This document shows, in pieces, positions 35,401-43,745 of a stretch of DNA of 64,000 nucleotides. The notes below the pieces were generated by a model that was given only the letters and a program-made list of their open reading frames with translations, made no database searches and was not told the origin of the DNA. Origin of the DNA: Malaya genurostris (lineage: Eukaryota > Arthropoda > Insecta > Diptera > Culicidae); NCBI RefSeq assembly GCF_030247185.1, contig NC_080572.1, positions 295,540,314 to 295,604,313 on the forward strand, given 5' to 3'. How positions within the stretch are numbered: the first letter of the stretch is position 1; every line of letters begins with the position of its first letter. Position numbers and translations under genes: made by a program.

Positions 35401-36158
35401 GAGCTCGCGTAACGTTTCCAATCAATGTTTCGTGTGAAATCGTACGAAACATTGATTGTTTCCGATGGTCTTCCACGGTTGGTGATAGAAACTATGATCG
35501 GCAAGTGATCGCTACCGTGAGGATCACCGATTACCTTCCACTTGCAATCTAACTGTAGCGAAGTCGAGCAAAGGGATAAATCCAGCGCACTTGGTTGTGC
35601 TGGCGGTCTAGGGTTCCGTGTCATTTCTCCCGTGTTTAGAATTGTCAAATTGAAGTTGTCACACAGATCTTGAATTAACGAAGAACGATTATCATCATAT
35701 AAGCAGCCCCATCCTGTACCATGCGAGTTAAAGTCCCCTAAAACCAGCCGCGGTGAAGGCAGAAGTTCTATGATGTCTGCAAGCCGACGATGCCCTATCG
35801 AGACTCTGGGAGGAATGTAGATAGAAGCTATACATAGATCTTTGCCTTTAATATTAATTTGGCAAGCAACAACTTCAATTCCCGGTGTCGAGGGGAGGTT
35901 AATACGATAAAATGAATAGCACTTTTTAATCCCTAAAAGTACCCCTCCATAAGAGTCTTCTCGGTCCAGGCGGATTATGTTAAAATTATGGAAGTCGAGG
36001 TTGATGTTAGAAGTAAGCCAAGTTTCACTCAAGGAGAATACATCGCAATTATGAGTATGTATTAAGTGTTTGAAAGAATCAAGTTTTGGGATGATACTTC
36101 TGCAATTCCACTGAAGCACAATGATCATATCTTCGATTCTCAGTGGTAAATTATCCAT
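32478..36158 (-). CDS. ORF2 (endonuclease-reverse transcriptase-RNase H) of I-element 2
   Basis: I chose the ATG at 36158 (MDNLPLRIED), giving 1226 residues; an upstream TTG-led extension is not needed. The endonuclease (about residues 10-230) shows VLQWNCRS, LSETWLTSN, GGVLLGIKK, LVLGDFNSHG and SDHLPI. RT (about 440-720): QKPGKPASDHNSYRPIAMLS, QFGFRRGKGTNDC, FLDIKGAFDSVS, GLPQGSCLSPLLYNF, QLADDSVVS and FKYLGVWFD. RNase H (about 930-1070): FYTDGSYLDG, AELAAIQY, VTDSLSFIEAL and WVPSHCSIRGNERADSLAK. The C-terminus carries CVCGEGYHDIEHVVWTC. It nicks the target, primes reverse transcription there and degrades the RNA strand. The catalytic RT box is LADD, as in the other two copies, so it is a lineage feature. 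Its start overlaps the ORF1 stop by 8 bases. All catalytic residues are present, so it is potentially active. Confidence 0.93.
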   Translation of the reverse strand: MDNLPLRIEDMIIVLQWNCRSIIPKLDSFKHLIHTHNCDVFSLSETWLTSNINLDFHNFNIIRLDREDSYGGVLLGIKKCYSFYRINLPSTPGIEVVACQINIKGKDLCIASIYIPPRVSIGHRRLADIIELLPSPRLVLGDFNSHGTGWGCLYDDNRSSLIQDLCDNFNLTILNTGEMTRNPRPPAQPSALDLSLCSTSLQLDCKWKVIGDPHGSDHLPIIVSITNRGRPSETINVSYDFTRNIDWKRYASSISEKLETSQELPPEEEYTFLAGLILDTAIQAQTKRVPSAQTSMRSPNPWWDKECSELKTKKASAFISFRKNGTPDNYRKYAALEFQMKSLIKAKKRGYWRRFVDGLTRETAMSTLWNTARRMRNRNHANESEEYSNRWIFDFAKKVCPDSVPEQKISRVATLNTNETQFSMVEFSLALLSCNNRAPGLDRIKFNLLKNLPDSAKRRLLNLFNKFLEGNIVPHEWREVRVITIQKPGKPASDHNSYRPIAMLSCIRKLLEKMILFRLDNWVETNGLLSGTQFGFRRGKGTNDCLALLSTEIQMAFARKEQMASVFLDIKGAFDSVSINVLSEKLHQHGLSPVLNNFLYNLLSEKHMHFEHGDLTTKRFSYMGLPQGSCLSPLLYNFYVNNIDECINTSCTLRQLADDSVVSIIGPKAADLQGPLQDTLDNLSTWAFQMGIEFSTEKTELVVFSRKREPAQLQLQLGGETIAQVFTFKYLGVWFDSKGTWGCHIRYLKRKCLQRINFLRTITGTWWGSHPGDLIRLYKTTILSVMEYGCFCFRSATNIHFIKLERIQYRCLRIALGCMQSTHTMSLEVLAGVLPLKNRFWDLSYRLLIRCDILNPMVIENFEKLVELNSQTRFMSLYFDYMAQNINPSLFVPNRVHFVDTSNSTVFFDTSMKEEIRGFPDPVRPQEIPKIFNNKFKEVDCNKMFYTDGSYLDGSTGFGIFNVNFTASYKLSDPASVYVAELAAIQYTLEIIETLPKDHYYIVTDSLSFIEALRSVKPGKHSPYFLGKIREQLSALSAKSYQITLVWVPSHCSIRGNERADSLAKVGALEGDIYERPICFNEFFSCCRQKTLASWQNTWNSGTLGRWLHSIVPQVSTKAWFRGLDVSRDFIRVMSRLMSNHYMFSAHLRRVGLAESGVCVCGEGYHDIEHVVWTCVEYCDARSQLIGSLRARGIPPFVPVRDVLATRNLPYMTLIYNFLKTINAQI

Positions 36159-37593
36159 CAAAAGATACGATCGCTGCAAGGAGGGGCCATTGTTCAGTCA
36201 ACTGTTTTAAAAATGTCCTTACTGTTGGCAGTAGAGCAGTTAGGAAGCTTTTCAGAGGATCAGTAATATTGAAGGCTGTTAATATCCAGTCCACGATATC
36301 AGAAAATTTCAATAATCCAGCGTTTGTTGGATTTTCTGGTTGTGCTTTGGGGTCATTCGGGTTTTTTGATGCCCCAGGAAGTGCTGGGTACTCCTTATCA
36401 TCCCTAAGTTTTTTGAACCCAGGAGGTGTTTGCTTCGGTTTTGAGTCAGCACTTTTTGTTTCCGTTTGGTTCTTTTGTGACGAAGAGGACAGTCTGAGGC
36501 CTTTACGAGGAAGCTTGGGAGAAGCCAGATTTTGTCTTTTCCTGCTTCCTTCAACCTGTGTGTAGGAAGGTCCTTCGCCTGGGTCGTCAGAGGTATCCTC
36601 TTCAACTGGCAAGATTGCAAACGGGTTCTCAGGGGTCGATGGAGTGGTTCTTTTTAAGATTTCCGCATAAGAACGTTTGGAACGTTCTTTCACGGATCGC
36701 TTCAATTTCTCCGCACGCTGTATGTACGTAGGGCACACCGAAAGATCATGAGGATTCTCCCCGCAGTAGCAACACTTTTCCACTGCTCTTCTGCAGAGAT
36801 CGTCCTCATGGGCCTCTCCGCATTTGCCGCATCGCAGTTTGTTGCAACAATAGGTTGCCGTATGACCTAACTGTTTGCAGCTTGTACAATGCATTACCCG
36901 CGGTACATACAGCCGAACAGGTAGACGAACTCCACTCACTACCAAGTAATTTGGAAGTGCAGATCCGGCAAAAGTCACGCGAAATGAGTCCGATTGGTAA
37001 AATTTACCATCTATCGATTTGGAGTGCAATTGCTTGCACTCCAAAATTTTCACTGGATGAAGGTCGGGGTTTTTGAAACGGCCTACCCCGTCCTTCATCA
37101 GATCTTCGATTGTCAGACTTTCGTCACGGACCACACCGTCGATCTCCACCACATGAGACGGGACGTACACGCGGTACTCCTTCGTGAACAACTCGCTGGT
37201 AGCAATCGCGTTTGCTTGCTTCAGGTCGGACACAACAACGCGTAACTTGTTTGGCGAAACCTTATCTATTGTTTTTATTGCCGAGTAATGTTTTTCCAGG
37301 TCCCGAGCAATATTTAAAACTCTGAGAGACTTTAATTTGGGCCGGAAGTATACCACCCACGGACCCCCCGAGCCATCGTCTTGGTAAACTTTTTGGCGGG
37401 CAGGCAATATCTTAGAGGGAGATGGAGGCATCGGAGAGGGAGATGGCATCGGAGAGGGAGATGGTATCGGAGGGGGAGATGGTATAGGAGGGGTAGATGG
37501 CATCTCGGAAGCAAACTCAGCCTCTAAATGTTCTTCGTTCATTCGTTCAGCTTCGCCCTCCTCCGAGACACCCCCACTGTCATCAATATTCAT
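36151..37593 (-). CDS. ORF1 (Gag-like, three zinc knuckles) of I-element 2
   Basis: A 480-residue protein starting at a true ATG (MNIDDSGG). The N-terminus is acidic and then has a Pro-Ser-rich region from about residue 30 to 60 with repeated PSPSPMP/PIPSP units encoded by imperfect 18-base repeats at 37422-37505. The middle holds a conserved domain with GPWVVYF and GVRLPVRLYVPRVMHC. Three knuckles follow at roughly residues 230-290: CTSCKQLGHTATYC, CGKCGEAHEDDLC and CCYCGENPHDLSVC. A basic Ser/Lys/Pro-rich stretch leads to the conserved C-terminus LLKFSDIVDWILTAFNITD. ORF1 binds the element RNA in the cytoplasm and forms the transposition particle with ORF2 (family knowledge). The frame is undamaged. 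An 11-bp hairpin lies five bases upstream of the start. Confidence 0.9.
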   Translation of the reverse strand: MNIDDSGGVSEEGEAERMNEEHLEAEFASEMPSTPPIPSPPPIPSPSPMPSPSPMPPSPSKILPARQKVYQDDGSGGPWVVYFRPKLKSLRVLNIARDLEKHYSAIKTIDKVSPNKLRVVVSDLKQANAIATSELFTKEYRVYVPSHVVEIDGVVRDESLTIEDLMKDGVGRFKNPDLHPVKILECKQLHSKSIDGKFYQSDSFRVTFAGSALPNYLVVSGVRLPVRLYVPRVMHCTSCKQLGHTATYCCNKLRCGKCGEAHEDDLCRRAVEKCCYCGENPHDLSVCPTYIQRAEKLKRSVKERSKRSYAEILKRTTPSTPENPFAILPVEEDTSDDPGEGPSYTQVEGSRKRQNLASPKLPRKGLRLSSSSQKNQTETKSADSKPKQTPPGFKKLRDDKEYPALPGASKNPNDPKAQPENPTNAGLLKFSDIVDWILTAFNITDPLKSFLTALLPTVRTFLKQLTEQWPLLAAIVSFDG

Positions 37594-37598
37594 ATTTA

Positions 37599-37629
37599 AA
37601 GTGCGGGAGTAAAGAAGTCTCCCGCACTT
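37599..37629 (-). promoter_or_regulatory. GC-rich hairpin directly upstream of ORF1 start in I-element 2
   Basis: aagtgcgggag (37599-37609) and ctcccgcactt (37619-37629) form a perfect 11-bp stem with a 9-base loop. In the mRNA it ends five bases before the ORF1 ATG at 37593. A stem at this distance would be expected to influence initiation, but that is inference. Element 3 has a shorter analogue, gtgaag/cttcac at 54566-54583, six bases before its ORF1 ATG. Element 1 shows none. Confidence 0.5.
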
Positions 37630-38192
37630 GAAATGAGAAAGAAAGAAATAAAATGAAAAGAAAATATATGAATAGTAAAAGTTGAAAGAAAAAGTTTGAG
37701 AAAATATTTAACAGTATGTCACGGTAAGCTGTTAGGTGAGTTGCTCCTTCACTCCTTCGTTGTGCTTCAGCGTGACCTTGACTCAGGATTTGGCTGCTGC
37801 GATGCGGGTAGCAAACAATAGAAATAACTGCTGCCCGAGGATAGCACAATAGCGTCTACTGTTGATACCGATACAAAACCGGTGCACAGACAGAACTCAC
37901 TTGCGGGGATGCTACTTTTTATCACTTTTATTTAATGCCTATACTACAGCCTCTGCTGTGATAGGCACCTTCGTCTTACCGATGTCGATTGTTAAAAAAA
38001 CGCGTGTGCTCACTTCGAACATTCGGTTACGAATGAACTAAACACATTCTCTAAAAATAAGAGTTTTTTCAGCAAAGTAAATTCTCAATTTTAACTAATT
38101 TTAGTTATTTTGGAAATTTTGTTGTTAAAATCAACTAATTCAAAAACAGTAATACGAATTAGGCGCAGAGCTAATTTCGGTCGTTCCGTGTA

Positions 38193-41100
38193 TGTTTATG
38201 TATACTAGACAGTAGTTAAAAATTCAAATCCTGTCTCTCAACGAATTTTCCTACGTTTTTGCCTGTATATTACTTTCATTTGTTTTTTTTTTTTCAGTCT
38301 GTTTTCTTACTTAGGCGTTGCTAATAAAAAAATGTATCATTTGAACTCCTCTCGAGTAAAAGGGAATGAGATTGGTCTAGTTTCAGTGAACCAAAATAAA
38401 ACGAACTGAGCGAAAATTAAGCTGACTAATTGTTATATTTCGGGATGACCGCTGGAGAACCTTTTGCATACAAAAATCTTATTACAGCGCAAACTTCACA
38501 GCTGAAATGGGGGTAACGAATGTCATGGACTTTGTTCACTGTAAGCACAGATAGGCAAATGACTCACATACATACACAAATAAGCATAAGTTGAAACATT
38601 TGTCCAATACTGTTGCATTAAATTCTTAGTAAACTTTTACGAACTTGAATATCAAATGCACTATAATGGAAACGTTTAACGCTACGGAACAGAACCCATC
38701 AGAATAGAATCCTAGCGAGATGAAGTAAAACAACAAAAAGTGCAAAATAATGCCATGTACACCAACCGAATCTAGTCAAAACGTGTCAGAAGACATCGAC
38801 ATTCGAACGTGGCAATCTTATCCGAACGGTAAGCTGAACGAAAATCGATCCAAAATGTGCTGCGGATCAACGGATTCGGATTCCACTCATCGTCTACGGA
38901 TGACAACGAACAACGAGATTGTCGAAATGTGAACTTTACAATAGGAGTACATCATCCTCAATTTCCAGAAAGACGAATTTTTGCTCAATTTAACTTAGAA
39001 GATTCTGGTACTAAACTGAAAACAAAATCTCAATTTCTTTTCAGTAGACATAGTGAAAATGACTAATAGCTTTCGCAACTATCGTAAGTGGAAGATTAAT
39101 TGCCACACAGAGCTCTTACAACAGTAGGAGTAAGAATTGAAAACGGTGTTCGAAAGTAATTGCATACCGCTCTGTTTCGGAGACAAGTAAAAATACCACC
39201 CAAGCCAACCATCCAGCTGCCGAGACGACCTCTCGTTCTAAGACCGAAAGCAGACGAGTGCACTGGCAGCATTCGAAAACTATTTTCCGACATGCAAATT
39301 CAATTATGCTTTCATATGTCTTTTATCGCCAGTGCCACTCACGGACGAGGGAAGAAACACACCTGGATTCCATCAGTGCAACCCGGCGATGTCGAAAAGT
39401 AGACTCGCCGTTGCCTTGAACGATTCCTACGTGTGCCTCCAGTGAACTACTACGGTTCCACCGGGATCTCCGGCGTGGAGTGCTTTAATTCATACTCCTT
39501 TGAAAACACCACGCAGCAGCTGATGGTAATAATATTTCAAGTATCGACAAAGCTTACAACTTTACGAACTTTCCATTCATTCGTTACTTAAGATGTCTTC
39601 GAAAAATATTGGCAGCTAATGATTCTGCTCTAAATTTTTTAATTTCTATTTTTAATCACGTTCGAATTTGTACTCATTTGCAAAATCCATCGACATTGGC
39701 GATTAGCGGCACATTGGCCGATTAGATTTGCAATCACAAAACTGTTCATCTGACATAGGTACATTTTCCGAGCACATACAGCCTCTTGATAGACCTAATC
39801 GATATGAGAGGAACATGGTTTTCCACTTCATGCCGTCTGCTAGATTTGAGCACGAAACGTCAGATTCGAACGCGGAGATAGATAGACGATATAAATAGCT
39901 TAAATGGATCATTTTTAGCACTAAATCAGAGTTGCACACGAGCGAAAGCCTGGAGAATCTCGGTCAAACTGCACACACTTCACTCCGGTACACGGTTTTG
40001 CAATGTTGTCTGCCAACTGTCGTGCATTAAAAAGAAAAGGTTATACCGAAATTAGTTGATATCACCTCAATCGTTAGGCTATTGGTATGAAGCATTAAAA
40101 ATGGGATAGTCGGGTAATCACGAGAGCCATTTTAAATTCGCAAAATGTCCTCCAAAAAACTGTTCGTTTTAATTAGTGTAAAAACAAAGTTATTCAACAA
40201 AATATTTTGAAAACTTGAAACCGTTCTGGCTGACAAGGGTGGAAATCGATTAGTTATTTTGGCATTTGAAGTCTTTTACCTATTTTAACACTTTAAGTGT
40301 TGTTAAAGTCCGTTGTTATTTTGCATACCTAAAATAAAATTTTCTGTTATTTCTTGTCACCCCGTAATGGTTCCCGTTTAAACTATAGACTTGGCGTCAT
40401 GCGACAAGCAATTGTTGTGGTCGATTTTGGTCGCTATGTTTCACTATGATCGAAGGAATTAAAAATTAACTCAATTCGTTTCCGAGTTCGAAATTTGTTA
40501 CTCTAACAAAATATTATGGTGGTGCTGGTGTTTACTGTCGTAAAATGAAATCAGAGCGATCTCTATCAAATGATAGATATCGTACTGCATTGCAAGAACA
40601 GTTCAAGAGCAACATTCAGAAAACAAGACAAAATGACAAAGCATTGATTTCCGGTAAACGACCACAGTTAGGTTAAAGCCAGGGAAAAATAGACGATATT
40701 TAAAAAAACGAAGCATTTGTAGAGAAATAACCCAACTCGGTGCCAGTGTCAAACCACGGTTCAACTTTCTAGACACATAAATCATGTCATCCTTAACACG
40801 CTCGTGCGACGTTAATAAGAATTTAACCTGCATTAATCAGGCTCTGGAAACTGGAAATCTTAACTCTGCTTATTCTTGATAAATCAAAAACAATTTTCTT
40901 ACACGAATAAACTATTTGAACCGGGGATCCCGTTGAGCGTGCCTAGTTTGGAAACAATACCGATGGCGTCCAGTGCGTCAAACATGTGGTCAATGGGAAT
41001 GAATGGAGTGTTTATCAAAGTAGGGATTTGGCTGTTTTCGTAGAGAATTTGTACGCTGTGGAAGATTTCTGTTCCTAATAACAGAAATTAGGTCCTTCAA

Positions 41101-41423
41101 GAAAGCAACAACCCGCGTTTAATCCAGAAAGACTACTCTCTTGAATATATTTTTTAGTTTGATTCCAAATCTTCAGAACGAAAATTTCAAGAAAAAGTAT
41201 TGACTTTATTAGCTACTAAGCATTAAAGCATTTGCTTTGATGTAAATACAAGGATAAATTATTTAATATTACCATTTAATTCTGTTATAAGTATATAAGT
41301 AATATTAAAAAAATTATCCTTGTAAAATCATTCTGTTCAAACACTCAAACGAAAAGTTAATTTGGTGTAAATGTTTGCAGTATTTTACGTTAACTGAGTG
41401 CAATTGAATAAATATCTAACACA
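38193..41423. other. Unannotated DNA, possibly containing a stray exon
   Basis: Short ORFs at 38750-39066 and 39160-39402 show somewhat gene-like composition, and an open stretch near 39440-39523 (frame reading VNYYGSTGISGVECFNSY) ends at a potential donor, atg|gtaata. I could not assemble a consistent spliced gene or recognise a family. The rest (39530-41423) is AT-rich with nothing identifiable. Confidence 0.25.
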
Positions 41424-42601
41424 TGCTTCTTGATGGGAAAAAATACCGTTCAAGCGAAGCAATAGCTTGAAAAATGTTATGGAGACTCCGTTCCATCAGG
41501 AACAACAATAAAACGTTGGTTTGCTGACTTCAAACGTGGTTGTAAAGACACCGATGGTGCAGAACGTAGTGGACATCCAAATGAGGTGGTAACACCAGAA
41601 AACATTAAAAAAAACACAAAATCTTTAAGAATTATCGAAAAGTAAAGATACATGAGCTAGCTGACATTGTAAAGATATTAAAAAAAAGTATTGACTTTAT
41701 ATTTCATGAGCATTTGACTATGAGAAAGCTCAACTCAAAGTGGGTATTGCGTTTGCTCACTGTTGACCAAAATCAAGAACGTGTTGATGATTCTGAGCAG
41801 TGTTTGGTCATGTTTAAACGTAACAAACAGGAATATTTGCATCGATATGTGACAATGGATGAAAGATGGATTAATCACGTAACTCCGGAATCAAAACGAT
41901 CGTCATCTGAGTGGACTGTAACTGGTGAATCTCGTCCAAAGCGTCCAAAAGCACAACAATCGGCTGGAAAGGTTATGGCATCGGTATTTTTGGATGTGCG
42001 TGGTGTAATATTTATCGACTATCTTGAGAAATGAAATACTATTACCAGTGAATATTATATAGCGTTATTGGAGCGTTTGAAAGCAAAAATTGCAAAGAAA
42101 CGACTGCATATGGTAAAGAAAAAGTTTTGTTTGCGAACCTACACAGACAGAAAAAAGCGGCAAACATAGATACTTACCAGCGTGTTACATTCAATACGCC
42201 GGCCGGTGCCGATCGCCAGCTGAAGGCGACATTATCTAAATATACTATCCTAGTTTTAAGTTATTTGTTAATTAAAATTAGAAAACGCCCTTGGCATCTT
42301 AGAGCTTAAGCAGTGTGCCTTAAAAATTATATAATCGAATAAAAATAAAGTTTTGTTTCATGAAGACAACGCACCGTGTTACAAGTCATCCATCGTATTC
42401 GCCAGATATGGCTCCCAGCGACTACTGGCTCTTCACAGACCTTCAAAAAATGCTCGCCGGTAAGAAATGAAGAGGTTATCGTTGAAACTGAGGCCTTTTT
42501 TGAGACAAAAGATAAATCATTCTACAAACGTGATATTGAAATGTAAGAGCGGACGCTGGAACGATTGCGTTGCTTTTGATGGAGATTACGATGACGAATA
42601 A
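41424..42601 (+). pseudogene. Mariner (irritans-type, DD34D) transposase relic, interrupted by a LINE tail
   Basis: On the + strand pieces read GKNTVQAKQ then a stop (a Trp codon in relatives, TAG here), EKCYGDSVPSGTTIKRWFAD, FKRGCKDTDGAERSGHPNEV, MRKLNSKW, DDSEQCLVMFKRNKQ, RYVTMDERWINHVTPESKR, KVMASVFLDVRGVIFIDYLE, then a stop replacing the Gly-Lys codons. A 214-base insertion sits at 42133-42346. Beyond it are LFHEDNAPCYKS and HPSYSPDMAPSDYWLF with about 20 codons deleted between them, and a C-terminal FDGDYDDE followed by the natural stop. A deletion also removed the region between the N-terminal part and MRKL. No inverted repeats could be identified with confidence. Thoroughly inactive. 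Confidence 0.8.
42133..42346 (+). mobile_element. 5'-truncated LINE 3' tail inserted in the mariner relic
   Basis: The 214-base insert is flanked by a perfect 12-bp target duplication aaagttttgttt (42121-42132 and 42347-42358). Its last ~75 bases (cttggcatcttagagcttaa, gcagtgtgccttaa, tcgaataaaaat) match the 3' end of I-element 3 (ctcggcatcttatagcttaa and gcagtgtgccttaa, read on the minus strand from 48900 to 48850). The upstream 140 bases do not match that element, so it derives from a related LINE that shares the tail. It ends in a short A-rich tail. It therefore postdates the mariner copy. Confidence 0.75.
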
Positions 42602-42968
42602 AGTTAATTTTGAACCAAAATATCGTGTTCTCTTTGTAAGGCCTGGTACTGCCAGCCTATAATGCGGATTCGCCTCATCGTTTTTGCTACCGCTCGTTCC
42701 AAACTAGAGGCTTCGGTTACATGTTTGAGCCATATCAATTACATTGAAAATATAAAAACAAACAAGCGATTTTTTATATGCAAAACGGTAAACCGAAAAA
42801 GAAGTTGGATCAATATTATACGGCTAGAGCTTAGTTTCGAAAGTTTTTCGAAAGGCCAACACTTCACCGCTGAAGTAATACGCAGCGACAAGCCACTCGA
42901 TGCTGTCAAACATGACAATGTCAAGAAATTACTTTAAATAATGTTGACCAACTGGAAAGTGATAATCT
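42602..42968. other. Unannotated DNA between transposon relics
   Basis: An ORF at 42662-42937 lacks any known domain. Reading it in another frame gives YGKPKKKLDQYYTARA-like and FRKFFERPTLHR stretches that might belong to a transposase N-terminus, but the match is too weak to claim. Confidence 0.3.
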
Positions 42969-43008
42969 AGAGGGACGGGTATAGCGTGATGGGTAAGTCG
43001 ATGCCTTA
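42969..43008 (+). mobile_element. Feilai-like SINE head fragment
   Basis: About 40 bases, agagggacgggtatagcgtg and tgggtaagtcgatgcctta, match the 5' head and A box of the complete SINE at 56020-56180. The B box and body are missing. Retention of the 5' end alone is unusual for a SINE and implies a later deletion. Confidence 0.6.
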
Positions 43009-43009
43009 C

Positions 43010-43745
43010 CGTCAGAGCAAACCCTATCAGATAATGAAATCGCACAAAAATACGCTGCTGCTCGCAGTTCCGTTCGAAGAACTCGTTTACGAGCAGGATA
43101 TTGTTCTTGTCTAGCCAGCAAACAACCAAACAGAATGTTCAAGCAAACTTTTGTCACCAAAATTCAAGCTCGGAAATTATACCAGCAGGTTTTGACGAAG
43201 TACCAACGATGCCTGTTCATCGACTATGGAACCTACGTTAAAATATCAGCTTCCCGGTCGAAAATTCTACATGTTGACTACACGAGGAGTTGTTCTTGCG
43301 AAGTTTAAGTTGGCTTTTATCGACAAATTTGCCCAAAAAACTAATGATTTGGAAAGGGATATGCAGCTGCAGAGCAAAGACTAAAATGTTCGTGAAGAAT
43401 AAAATGATGAACTCAAAGCTGTACAAACAATAATGCCTTAAAAACCGCGTACTACCTTTCAATAAGGCCCTAAAAGGTCCCGTGAAGTTTTGGCAAGATT
43501 TGGCGAGTTGCCACTACAGCCAGGAAGTCATCCAGTGGTACCGAAATAATAACGCTCGCAGTTCCGGCCTATCGAAAAGCATTTTAGTCAACTGTAAAGC
43601 GGAAGTTTAAGAAAAGTTGGAACTCGGCTTGGGACGAGACTGAGATGACCAAAATGTGCCAAGGTAAAAGACTCCGGAAGTGTGCAGCGTTTGATGGAAG
43701 GAATCAAGATGCAAGTGCGAATTTTAAATGGAAACGAAGAGAAAT
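43010..43745 (+). pseudogene. Heavily decayed DD37E transposase (ITmD37E-like), copy 3
   Basis: No long ORF survives, but translating in changing frames on the + strand gives a collinear series: NQTLSDNEIAQKYAAARSSV, IQARKLYQQVLTKYQRCLFI, DYGTYVK (MDDETYVK in relatives, so the first catalytic Asp may be kept but its neighbours are changed), GPVKFWQDLASCHYSQEV and IQWYRNNNARSSGL, then degraded C-terminal text ending near 43745. The region that should carry the catalytic Glu is deleted. This copy is older than the two at 24 and 29 kb. Confidence 0.6.

Larger units (their letters stand above)
32031..38035 (-). mobile_element. I-clade (MosquI-like) LINE, element 2, full length and apparently intact
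   Basis: A 6005-base element on the minus strand, flanked by a perfect 13-bp target duplication aactaaacacatt (32018-32030 and 38036-38048). Order: 5' UTR (37594-38035), ORF1, ORF2 and 3' UTR with an A tail seen as T's from 32031. Both ORFs are open over the whole length with all expected catalytic residues. The 5' end in element sense begins cattcgtaaccgaatgttcg. Near its 3' end it shares the agcttaacgtggccgattg word with the ORF1-only element at 26.8 kb. Perfect duplications and intact ORFs point to recent insertion. Clade assignment as for element 1. Confidence 0.92.
30959..38190. mobile_element. TA-flanked terminal-inverted-repeat element, split by I-element 2
   Basis: The termini cacggaacgaccgaaat at 30959 and its reverse complement ending at 38190 match over about 20 bases with one difference, and TA lies immediately outside on both sides (30957-30958, 38191-38192). 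Removing the 6.0-kb LINE and one target-duplication copy leaves about 1.2 kb. Just inside both ends the words tagttg, caactaa and ttagttga recur many times (30995-31230 and 38085-38150). There is no long ORF in what remains. It is best explained as a non-autonomous TA-targeting DNA element that later received the LINE. Confidence 0.7.

Noticed and set aside
39160..39523. Possible two-exon gene fragment with a donor at 39523
   Set aside because: The frames do not join through a convincing acceptor and no family is recognised.
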